13,993 nucleotides of DNA from CAZOHN01 sp964579325 (GTDB lineage: Bacteria > Pseudomonadota > Alphaproteobacteria > Rhodobacterales > Rhodobacteraceae). The stretch covers positions 1 to 13,993 of the forward strand of contig CAZOHN010000087.1 in the NCBI GenBank assembly GCA_964579325.1, given 5' to 3'. The stretch's first letter is position 1. The number at the start of each line of letters is the position of its first letter. Below the pieces are notes generated by a model, which made no database searches, had not been told where the DNA came from, and saw only the letters and a list, made by a program, of their open reading frames with translations. Positions 7,241-13,641 of this stretch are shown here, piece by piece. The position numbers and the translations under genes are program-made.

Positions 7241-8033
7241 GGGCGTCTTCCTGTCTTGTCTGTGCCGGCGCGGGAAGCATCCAGCGCCAGAGTTTCTCGT
7301 CGGGCAGCGGCATGACCATGAACCAGTGCTCGAGGAGAGCGAGGGCCGTCAGTGCAGCGAGGAGCGCGAAGCCGGCGGCTTCGGCAGGGGACCCGGCCGC
7401 CCAGAGGCGTTCGAGCCAAAAGGCCACAGCAAAGGAAAGTGCCGTGACCGAGATCGGGAACAGCCAGTTCAGCCGCGCGATGCGGAAGTGGCTGGGGACA
7501 TGGGTGAGCGGGCCGGGAAGGAACTCGGTGTTGATCTTGCGGACGCCGAGGTAAAGGTTCAGTTTCGCCGAGACCCGCGCGAAGAACAGGACCGCGAAGG
7601 TCCAGAAGCCCACGCCGTTGCCGGCTTCCCAGGCAAGAAGGCCCATCGCGATCAGCATCGCGACCAGCAGCATCTCGTGATAGGCGATGGTGCCCCAGGC
7701 CCGCAGGAACCGCTCCCACTCCGGCGCCCGTTCGGGCAGGGGCGAGCGGTTCGGTCCGGTGATGATGCCCGAGAGGAACGCCAGTTCCACCCAGCCCCAG
7801 AGCAGCAGCGCCGCGACGAAGCCGAGGTAGACGCCCTGCAAGGAGGTGTCGTTGAGCGAATGCCAGAAGGTCGCCGCGCCGAGCGCGAGGAATGGCAGCC
7901 CCCAGAGAACCGACAGGACATGCGCATCGCGCCCCGCCCGGTCGGCACGCTTGACCACCATCAGGATCGCCCCGGTGGCGAACCACCAGGCAAAGAGTGC
8001 GAACAACGCGGCGGTCCAGGCATTCCCGATCAT
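7230..8033 (-). CDS. puhE: PuhE, membrane protein for photosynthetic complex assembly
   Basis: PuhE (DUF3623 family, also called photosynthetic complex assembly protein 2) is an integral membrane protein conserved in purple-bacterial photosynthesis clusters. In Rhodobacter its loss affects reaction centre and LH1 levels and pigment production; the mechanism is unknown. The protein has 267 residues with about seven hydrophobic segments, near 6-26, 38-57, 68-91, 116-135, 141-163, 188-207 and 216-241. A polar loop containing GVRKINTEFLPGPLTH (163-178) is characteristic of the family. Its start is 78 nt after acsF, and AGGGAG lies about 11 nt before the ATG. Its stop lies 8 nt inside hemA. Identity rests on the hydropathy pattern, family motifs and conserved gene order. 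Confidence 0.9.
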   Translation of the reverse strand: MIGNAWTAALFALFAWWFATGAILMVVKRADRAGRDAHVLSVLWGLPFLALGAATFWHSLNDTSLQGVYLGFVAALLLWGWVELAFLSGIITGPNRSPLPERAPEWERFLRAWGTIAYHEMLLVAMLIAMGLLAWEAGNGVGFWTFAVLFFARVSAKLNLYLGVRKINTEFLPGPLTHVPSHFRIARLNWLFPISVTALSFAVAFWLERLWAAGSPAEAAGFALLAALTALALLEHWFMVMPLPDEKLWRWMLPAPAQTRQEDAHGL

Positions 8034-8074
8034 CTTCGGCGGCGCTCCCTCATCCTCTCGGTGTCGGCCCTTGA

Positions 8075-8100
8075 TCCGGGGGACGGGACTGCCCCCCGGA
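8075..8100 (-). other. GC-rich stem-loop in the acsF-puhE gap
   Basis: TCCGGGGG (8075-8082) and CCCCCGGA (8093-8100) form a perfect 8-bp stem with a 10-nt loop, 11 nt after the acsF stop. The transcribed minus strand shows no U-tract downstream, so it is not a standard intrinsic terminator. It may be an RNA-stabilising or processing element that sets different message levels for acsF and the downstream puhE-hemA, as intercistronic hairpins do in the puf operon. The structure is seen; the role is inferred. Confidence 0.5.
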
Positions 8101-8111
8101 CCGGTGGCGTT

Positions 8112-9236
8112 TCAGTAGGCCGGCTCGAGCCGGGTGTTCACAGGCACGCGGTGCTTGACCGCCGGGATCGTGAAGAGCGCGACGAAGGCGAACGTCGCCT
8201 GCGCCATGCCCGCCATCCGCGAGACGAACCCGCCGAGCCCGCCTGCTTTTTTCGCCGCATCGATCTTGCGGCTTGCGCGCTCCAGCCGGTCGAGGTTCGG
8301 CCGCCAGCGCGGGTGGTCGATGTCGAGCGTGATCGGGAACACCTGCTTCGAGATCTCGGAGGTCTTGCGGAACACTTCCTGGCCATACCAGGTGGTGTCC
8401 ACCCCGAGTGCCTCGTGGAACGCGGGGCGCTGGTGGTCGCGCACCCACATCGTCGAGTAGACCGCCGTCAGGAAGAACTTGATCCAGAGCACGTTGATGC
8501 CCGAGGTCAGCTTGGGGTCGGTCTTCATCAGCAGCGCGAAGGCCTCGCCGTGGCGGAACTCGTCGTTGCACCACTGCTCGAACCACTTGAAGATCGGATG
8601 GAACCGGTGCTCGGGGTGTGCCTCGAGGTGACGGTAGATCGTGATGTAGCGGGCATAGCCGATCTTCTCGGACAGATACGTCGCGTAGTAGATGAACTTG
8701 GGCCGGAAGAAGGTGTACTTCTTGGCCTTGGTCAGGAACCCGAGGTTGACCGAGATTCCCGCCTCGCGCAGCGCGTCGTTGATGAAACCTGCGTGGCGGG
8801 CCTCATCGCGCGACATGTAGGAGAAGAGGTCGGTGATGTCCTTGTTCGAGCCCCGCCGCTTCATCTCCTTGTAGAGCACGCAGCCCGAGAACTCGGCGGT
8901 GCAGGACGAGATCAGGAAGTCGATGAACTCCTTCTTGAGCTCCGGCTCCATGCCGTCCCAGTCGACCTTGTCCCAGTCGGCGTTCTTCTTGAAGTGGCCC
9001 TTGTTGGGGTCGCTCGCCATCTCGGCCAGAAGCTCGTCCCAGTCCTTGCGCACGGCACTCACGTCCACCGCGTCGAGCTCGTCGAAGTCAGTGGTGTAGA
9101 AGCGCGGGGTCAGGAGCGTGTTCTGCATGGCAACCGCGGTCGCGGCGTCGCTGTCCATCACGGCCTGGCGTTCCTGGATCTCCAGGCCCTCTTCCACGGT
9201 CGTGGCATCGGCGGAATGCTTGAGTGGCGCGTTCAT
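8112..9236 (-). CDS. acsF: Aerobic Mg-protoporphyrin IX monomethyl ester cyclase (AcsF)
   Basis: AcsF is the membrane-associated di-iron oxygenase that uses O2 to form the isocyclic ring of protochlorophyllide. The protein has 374 residues. Likely di-iron ligands sit in CTAEFSG (Glu115), RDEARHAG (Glu145, His148) and NDEFRHGE (Glu226, His229), with YTFFRPKFIYYATYLSEKIG (174-193) between them. This ferritin-like layout is characteristic of AcsF. Hydrophobic residues near 342-360 may contact the membrane. The start at 9236 overlaps the bciE stop (ATGA), with GAGGAGG 7 nt upstream. The frame extends further upstream only through bciE and puhC, so a longer start is rejected. Alphaproteobacterial AcsF is known to need BciE, which fits the coupling. 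The O2-independent cyclase gene bchE is not in the window. Confidence 0.97.
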   Translation of the reverse strand: MNAPLKHSADATTVEEGLEIQERQAVMDSDAATAVAMQNTLLTPRFYTTDFDELDAVDVSAVRKDWDELLAEMASDPNKGHFKKNADWDKVDWDGMEPELKKEFIDFLISSCTAEFSGCVLYKEMKRRGSNKDITDLFSYMSRDEARHAGFINDALREAGISVNLGFLTKAKKYTFFRPKFIYYATYLSEKIGYARYITIYRHLEAHPEHRFHPIFKWFEQWCNDEFRHGEAFALLMKTDPKLTSGINVLWIKFFLTAVYSTMWVRDHQRPAFHEALGVDTTWYGQEVFRKTSEISKQVFPITLDIDHPRWRPNLDRLERASRKIDAAKKAGGLGGFVSRMAGMAQATFAFVALFTIPAVKHRVPVNTRLEPAY

Positions 9237-9529
9237 AGCGTGACCTCCTCGGAGAAGCTGAACTCGCAGAGTTCCATGAACTCGAAGTCGCCGGTCAGAC
9301 GGGTCCAGAGCCGCTCGACTGCGCTGGCGCGGGTGATGACGGCGACGCGGTCTTCGACAATGACCTCGCCGTAGGGCGCCATGACCGGCGGACCCTGGAC
9401 GAGAACCTCGTCGCCGGGGTGGACGACCGCCCCGTTGTTGAAGCGAACGTGTGCGTGAAGCGAGTCGAAGCGGTGCGAGACCTCGACGGTGCAGGGCGCC
9501 GTCTCCTTCTCTTTCGTGAACAAGCCCAT
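9233..9529 (-). CDS. bciE: Small cyclase-associated protein, probably BciE
   Basis: This 98-residue soluble protein lies directly upstream of acsF, with its stop overlapping the acsF start. In Rhodobacter sphaeroides the small gene next to acsF encodes BciE, an essential partner of the alphaproteobacterial aerobic cyclase, whereas cyanobacteria and plants use Ycf54. I assign the name from position, size and class of organism; I recall no sequence motif that would prove it. The protein has no signal peptide or membrane segment. It contains HPGDEVLVQGPPVMAPYGE (37-55), resembling a small beta-barrel, and an acidic C terminus. AGGG lies about 8 nt before the ATG. The 48-bp gap before it holds an A-rich repeat on the mRNA. 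The alternative is a PGC hypothetical protein of unknown role. Confidence 0.78.
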   Translation of the reverse strand: MGLFTKEKETAPCTVEVSHRFDSLHAHVRFNNGAVVHPGDEVLVQGPPVMAPYGEVIVEDRVAVITRASAVERLWTRLTGDFEFMELCEFSFSEEVTL

Positions 9530-9541
9530 GGTGGTTCCCTT

Positions 9542-9562
9542 TCGTCTTTTTGTCGTCTTTTT
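9542..9562 (-). repeat. Short A-rich direct repeat in the bciE leader
   Basis: TCGTCTTTTT occurs at 9542-9551 and again at 9553-9562. On the transcribed minus strand this reads as two AAAAAGACGA units just before the bciE ribosome-binding site. It is the most A/T-rich patch in this otherwise GC-rich block. It may keep the start site unstructured or act as an A-rich translational enhancer; that role is inferred. Confidence 0.5.
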
Positions 9563-9577
9563 TGAAGTCGTCGTAGG

Positions 9578-10045
9578 TCAGTCGAGAAGGCGGCGGAAGG
9601 CGGCGAGGTTGTCGGCGCCAAATCCCGTGAGTTCGGCCCGCCATCCGGTGGTGTCGTCGAGAAGCGAGAGCCGCCCGTCTTCCCAGGCGACAAGGCGCAC
9701 CGGCGCATCGACCGGCAGGCGGCGCAGGGTCCGCTCACGCGAGATCACGCGCCAGACGCCCGAGATGAAGCCGCCCTTGGTCGGGTCGAGGTCGGCGATC
9801 ACGGTGCCATCCATGTCGAGCACGCGGGCCGAGCCCGACATGTCGCCATGCAGGAAGATCGTGCGTTCTGCGATGATCGGCATTCCCTGCGGAGGCGCGG
9901 CCGAGAGCGGCCGGTCGGTCACCCGTGCGTAGGTCACGATCATGAGGCAGGCGAGGACGAGGGCGAACATCGCGCGCAGCAGGACGCGCGGGATCATTTC
10001 CTTGTCGCGCTGGCGCAGGACTTCGTGGGGGGTCAGGACAGCCAT
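9578..10045 (-). CDS. puhC: PuhC, photosynthetic complex assembly protein
   Basis: PuhC is a membrane-anchored protein needed for normal reaction centre and LH1 assembly or organisation in Rhodobacter; its biochemical activity is unknown. The protein has 155 residues: a short basic cytoplasmic N terminus (1-20), one membrane anchor (about 20-40, VLLRAMFALVLACLMIVTYA) and a periplasmic domain with several beta-strand-like stretches (about 55-155), including RTIFLHGDMSGSARVLDMDG. That topology fits PuhC. The start at 10045 is 5 nt after the puhB stop, with GGAGTAGG in the puhB tail acting as ribosome-binding site. The frame is open upstream only inside puhB, so the shorter start is preferred. 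Position between puhB and bciE supports the call. Confidence 0.9.
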   Translation of the reverse strand: MAVLTPHEVLRQRDKEMIPRVLLRAMFALVLACLMIVTYARVTDRPLSAAPPQGMPIIAERTIFLHGDMSGSARVLDMDGTVIADLDPTKGGFISGVWRVISRERTLRRLPVDAPVRLVAWEDGRLSLLDDTTGWRAELTGFGADNLAAFRRLLD

Positions 10046-10050
10046 GAAAC

Positions 10051-10686
10051 CTACTCCGCCGCCACGGCGGCCGCCCGCGGGGCGGCACGCTCGATCACGG
10101 GCTCGGCCAGGCGGGTCTCGGCCGCTTCCGCAAGGATCTTGGCGACCTTCGCGGCATCGGGGATGCAGCGCAGCGCCGGTTCGGTCCGCTTGATCCGCCA
10201 TGGGCGGACATGGGGCCAGGTGTTGAGATACGACAGCCGGGTATCGCCGATGAGGTTGAGAGCGATGGTTCCCGTGCCGCCCGACTTGAGGTCGAGCGAG
10301 GCCGAGCCCACCCACTTGTAGGGAAGGTTCAGCGTCATCGTCAGCGCCGCGCCTATCCGCATTGCGACCCTTCGGTTGGTGATCGTGTAGACGGTGGTCT
10401 TGGCCTGCGCGACGGCGATCAGAACCAGAAGGGCGCAAGCGACCGCACCCAGCACAAGAAAGGGCGAGCCGGTCCGGACAGCGTCCCAGAACGGCATGTC
10501 GGCCCCGGCAACGATTGCCCGCCAGATCGCGAAGCCCACGAAGTAGGCCGCGATCCAGCGGACAGAGAGCGATTCCTTGGCCAGCGCCCACCAGTCCGGC
10601 TGCCCTTGCCAGAGGATCTCCTCTCCCTTGGGCAGCAGTTCCGGCAGGCCCCGGATTGGTTCGACTGCAAAATCGTCGTGAGGCAT
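10051..10686 (-). CDS. puhB: PuhB, photosynthetic complex assembly protein
   Basis: PuhB is an inner-membrane protein that assists reaction centre assembly in Rhodobacter. The protein has 211 residues. The N terminus contains GLPELLPKGEEILWQGQPDW (13-32), the usual start of bacterial PH-like membrane proteins, where a lead-in of this kind precedes two membrane helices (here about 43-60 and 73-94). A domain with YTITNRRVAMRIG (100-112) follows, typical of a bacterial PH fold. The C-terminal tail is alanine-rich (about 186-211) and probably disordered. GAGGAGGGGG lies just before the ATG, a strong ribosome-binding site, in a 30-nt gap after puhA. The puhA-puhB-puhC order is the standard one in purple bacteria. 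Confidence 0.93.
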   Translation of the reverse strand: MPHDDFAVEPIRGLPELLPKGEEILWQGQPDWWALAKESLSVRWIAAYFVGFAIWRAIVAGADMPFWDAVRTGSPFLVLGAVACALLVLIAVAQAKTTVYTITNRRVAMRIGAALTMTLNLPYKWVGSASLDLKSGGTGTIALNLIGDTRLSYLNTWPHVRPWRIKRTEPALRCIPDAAKVAKILAEAAETRLAEPVIERAAPRAAAVAAE

Positions 10687-10716
10687 GGCCCCCTCCTCAG
10701 GTTCCCGGTCTTGTTG

Positions 10717-11496
10717 TCAGAGCTGCGGCTCGAGCCGTTCAGCAGAAGCGTAGAGTTTGCCGCCCGCGAAGTAGGCGGAGATCTTGTCTTCCTCGAGCAG
10801 GGTCACCTGCGTCGGCGATTTGGTCTGCGGCGCACCGGCGAAGTGCTTGCCGAAGATCGCGCGAATCTTCACGCGGTCCGGCTTGATCTTGAGGAGCTGG
10901 ATCGGCGCAAGGCGGGTTCCGCCACCGTGCGCGGCATCCAGCGTGATCGCGAGGTAACGGACCAGTTGCTCGGGTTCGTCGATCCACATGTCGGAGACGG
11001 TGCCCACGATCTCGCCGTCACCGGCCTCGACGGGCAGCCCGCGCGGGTCGCGGCCGGCCGAGACGCGGAAGTGCTCGTGTGCGGCCATCGGGACGATCTT
11101 GGGATGACCCTTGCCATCAAGCTCGGGCACGTCGCGGCGCGGCGCCCAGGAGGCCGGGCCTACACCATCGGCAAGCGGGTCGCCGGTCGGTTCCATCGGA
11201 AAGCCGTTGCCCGCGCCGGTCTTGCGGAGCGCAAGGTCGGTACGGCGGTGCGCGGTCTCGTTTTCGGGCGACGGAACGGTGACCTCGCCGCGGCCGTGCG
11301 GCAGCTTGAAGGTCTTGGGGTTCGGGACCGGGAACGGCCCCTGGTTTGCCGAGAGACGACCGTCGTCATCCTCGAGCGGGTAGCCCTCGCGCATGTTCTC
11401 GGTCTGCAGGTAGTAGATCAGCAAGGCGAAGAAGACCCAGAAGAGCCAGATCGACAGGCTCGCGAGGTCGAAGTTGCCGAAGAAGGTGCTAGTCAT
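10717..11496 (-). CDS. puhA: Photosynthetic reaction centre H subunit (PuhA)
   Basis: The H subunit caps the cytoplasmic face of the L/M reaction centre, stabilises it and helps proton delivery to quinone QB. The protein has 259 residues, against 260 in Rhodobacter sphaeroides. It has one N-terminal membrane helix (about 12-30, ASLSIWLFWVFFALLIYYL) followed by the signature QTENMREGYPLE (31-42). The cytoplasmic part includes KTFKLPHGRGEVTVP (61-75), and the PRC-barrel domain (about 140-250) contains GTVSDMWIDEPE (165-176) and LLKIKPDRVKI (201-211). The ATG at 11496 has AGGGAG about 9 nt upstream. It begins 22 nt after lhaA. In Rhodobacter capsulatus a puhA promoter lies inside the upstream lhaA homologue; I cannot point to a clear one here. 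Confidence 0.98.
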   Translation of the reverse strand: MTSTFFGNFDLASLSIWLFWVFFALLIYYLQTENMREGYPLEDDDGRLSANQGPFPVPNPKTFKLPHGRGEVTVPSPENETAHRRTDLALRKTGAGNGFPMEPTGDPLADGVGPASWAPRRDVPELDGKGHPKIVPMAAHEHFRVSAGRDPRGLPVEAGDGEIVGTVSDMWIDEPEQLVRYLAITLDAAHGGGTRLAPIQLLKIKPDRVKIRAIFGKHFAGAPQTKSPTQVTLLEEDKISAYFAGGKLYASAERLEPQL

Positions 11497-11518
11497 CGTG
11501 TCGTCTCCCTGTGCGGGG

Positions 11519-12964
11519 TTAGGTCGGGAAGTCGGCCAGACCGATACCGGCCGCCTCCCTGCTTGATGATGTCTCGCTGAAGTGCGGGCGGTAGCGCACG
11601 AGCGGGCCGAGCGCGACGAGCGTGAGGAACAGGAACCCGATCTCGGTGTGGTAGACGACCGAATAGCCGATCGCCGGTCCGTCCACAGCGGGGCCGAAGG
11701 CACCGGCAGCCGCGGCGTGGTTCACGACATCGCGCACGGTGCCGCCGACAAGCGTGGCAAGGCCCACCGCGGTTGCTTGCGCCGCGCCCCAGGCGCCGAG
11801 CGCAAGTCCACGCCCCGCGAGGCCAGAGGCGGGGATCATCATGGCCGCCGTCAGCGTCGAGACCGCGAACAGCCCGCCACCAAATCCGATCAGCGCCGCA
11901 CCGGCATAGAACAGGGGGGCCGAGCCGAGGGGCGCAGAGAAGATCACCGCCGGGAACGCCGCAAGGCCGACGAGAAGGCCGCGTGCCGCCATACGGAACG
12001 GGTCGATCCCGCGCGCCAGCCAGCGTGCGGCGAAGCCGAAGGCAACAAGTGCACCACCCGCCCACATCGCGGTCAGGAGCGTCGTGGCCGCCACGCTCAG
12101 GCCCAGCACCTCGCCACCATACGGCTCGAGCAGAACGTCCTGCATGTTGAAGGCGATGGTGCCGAGGAACACCACCGCAAGAAGCCGCCCGGCAGTGCCG
12201 CCCCGGGCGAGGTCGGCCCAGGCGTCCCGCAGCCGCGGCATCGGAGCTTCGCGCTCTTCGCGGCTCATCGGGCGGATGCTCTCCTGCTTCCAGAGCGCAA
12301 TCACGTTCAGAACCACGGTAAGGACGGCAGTGCCCTGCACGACCTGGATCAGCCGCACCCCATCGAAGTCGCGCAGGAGCGTGCCGATCAGGATCGCCGA
12401 GACGGCCATGCCGATCAGGAACATGACGTAGAGAAGCGCCACCACGCGGGGCCGGGTCTCGTCCGAGGCCCGGTCCGAGGCAAGCGCGAGGCCCGCCGTC
12501 TGGGTCATGTGCATACCCACGCCGGTCATCAGGAATGCCAGCGCCGCCAGCACCTCGCCGGCGAAGGGCACGTCGTAGGTGGCATTGCCGCCAAGGACGA
12601 GCAGGCACGACGGCATGATGGCAAGCCCGCCCATCTGCCAGAGCGTGCCGAACCACAGGTAGGGCACGCGCTTCCAGCCGATGGCGGAGCGGTAGTTGTC
12701 CGAGCGATGTCCGAGAAGCGCCCGGAAGGGCGCGCTGAGGACCGGGAGCGCGATCATCGCCGCGACGATCATTGCGGGCACCGATAGTTCGACGATCATC
12801 ACCCGGTTGAGCGTTCCGAGAAGCATGACCGTCGCCATGCCGACCGAGATCTGGAACAGGCTGAGCCGCAAGAGCTGCCCCATCGGCAGACCATCGGACG
12901 CCGCGTCCGCGAAGGGCAGGACCTGCGTCGTCAGCCGGGCAAGGGGGGAGATCTTCCTGCTCAC
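11519..12964 (-). CDS. lhaA: LhaA, light-harvesting 1 assembly protein of the PucC/BCD family
   Basis: LhaA is a 12-helix membrane protein of the major facilitator-related PucC family. It promotes LH1 assembly, probably by handling bacteriochlorophyll or LH polypeptides. The protein has 481 residues and is hydrophobic throughout. Family features include LGTLNRVMIVELSVPA (49-64), the loop FRALLGHRSDNYRSAIGWKR (79-98), MHMTQTAGLALASDRASDETRP (about 150-171) and NMQDVLLEPYGGEVLGLS (about 284-301). Position between bchM and puhA distinguishes it from pucC, which normally sits with puc genes. The start is GTG at 12964, inside GTGA overlapping the bchM stop, with GGAG 7 nt upstream. The next in-frame ATG (residue 28) would remove the conserved N-terminal tail, so GTG is preferred. 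Confidence 0.95.
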   Translation of the reverse strand: MSRKISPLARLTTQVLPFADAASDGLPMGQLLRLSLFQISVGMATVMLLGTLNRVMIVELSVPAMIVAAMIALPVLSAPFRALLGHRSDNYRSAIGWKRVPYLWFGTLWQMGGLAIMPSCLLVLGGNATYDVPFAGEVLAALAFLMTGVGMHMTQTAGLALASDRASDETRPRVVALLYVMFLIGMAVSAILIGTLLRDFDGVRLIQVVQGTAVLTVVLNVIALWKQESIRPMSREEREAPMPRLRDAWADLARGGTAGRLLAVVFLGTIAFNMQDVLLEPYGGEVLGLSVAATTLLTAMWAGGALVAFGFAARWLARGIDPFRMAARGLLVGLAAFPAVIFSAPLGSAPLFYAGAALIGFGGGLFAVSTLTAAMMIPASGLAGRGLALGAWGAAQATAVGLATLVGGTVRDVVNHAAAAGAFGPAVDGPAIGYSVVYHTEIGFLFLTLVALGPLVRYRPHFSETSSSREAAGIGLADFPT

Positions 12965-13641
12965 CGGGCCAGCTCCATCGCCTGGGAGATGTAGAAGCCG
13001 CGGCTCACGCGCTCGACGCGGGAAAGCCGGGCCTCGACGCCCGCCCTGCTCAGGCTGTGGGCCAGCGCGGCGTCTGCGTGGGGAATGATCGCGGGTGAGC
13101 GGTCAGAGCGCGGGAAAAGCTTTCCCATCGCCCAGAACGCGGTGAGGAAGGCCGTTCGCGGTGCGATGGTGAACACCACCGACCGCGCGGTGCGGTCGTG
13201 CAGCCGACGCAGCGCCGCGGCGATGTCATCGGCCTCGTAGTGGATCAGGCTGTCCATCGCCATCACGTGGTCGAACTGCCCCAGCGCGGGGTCGAGCATG
13301 TCGCCGGCCACGAACGTGATCTTGTGATGCAACGCTTCGGGGATGCGCTTGCGCGCGACGTCCAGAAGCGAGGGCGAGATGTCGGCCGCCACGACCTCGG
13401 CGCCCCGGCGGGCCAGTTCCTCGGTCATCTGGCCTGCACCCGCGCCGGCGTCGAGCACCCGCGCGCCGGAGAGGTCGGCGGGCAGCCGCGCCAGCATCGC
13501 CGCACGCATCGTGTCGCGCCCCTCGCGCACCGTCTGGCGCACGCGGGACACGGGAGCATCCGAAGTCAGACGTTCCCAGGTCTTCGACGCGGTGCGGTCG
13601 AAGTAGTGTTCCAGCCGCTCGCGGGTGGCCTCGTAGGTCAT
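12961..13641 (-). CDS. bchM: Mg-protoporphyrin IX O-methyltransferase (BchM)
   Basis: BchM transfers a methyl group from S-adenosylmethionine to Mg-protoporphyrin IX, producing the substrate of AcsF. The protein has 226 residues, as expected. It opens with YEATRERLEHYFDRTASKTWERL, a typical BchM N terminus. SAM-binding motif I is VLDAGAGAG (62-70), with the acidic residue of motif II in VVAADIS (83-89), then FVAGDML (110-116) and FDHVMAMDSLIHY (123-135). The start at 13641 overlaps the bchL stop (ATGA), with AGGA 8 nt upstream. A longer frame would run inside bchL and is rejected. The gene is translationally linked on both sides (bchL and lhaA). Confidence 0.97.
   Translation of the reverse strand: MTYEATRERLEHYFDRTASKTWERLTSDAPVSRVRQTVREGRDTMRAAMLARLPADLSGARVLDAGAGAGQMTEELARRGAEVVAADISPSLLDVARKRIPEALHHKITFVAGDMLDPALGQFDHVMAMDSLIHYEADDIAAALRRLHDRTARSVVFTIAPRTAFLTAFWAMGKLFPRSDRSPAIIPHADAALAHSLSRAGVEARLSRVERVSRGFYISQAMELAR

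Noticed and set aside
5795..7315. 506-codon open frame on the plus strand opposite hemA and cycA
   Set aside because: It is antisense to the complete hemA gene and the start of cycA, with low-complexity charged composition and no family resemblance.
7185..9374. 729-codon open frame on the plus strand opposite puhE, acsF and hemA
   Set aside because: It spans the antisense of several well-supported genes, has a biased Arg/Glu/His composition and shows no domain. It is a by-product of high GC at third codon positions.
9237..9644. AcsF start upstream of 9236, giving a 510-codon frame
   Set aside because: The extra part is an alternate frame through bciE and the end of puhC. AcsF of 374 residues from 9236 has the expected length and a good ribosome-binding site.
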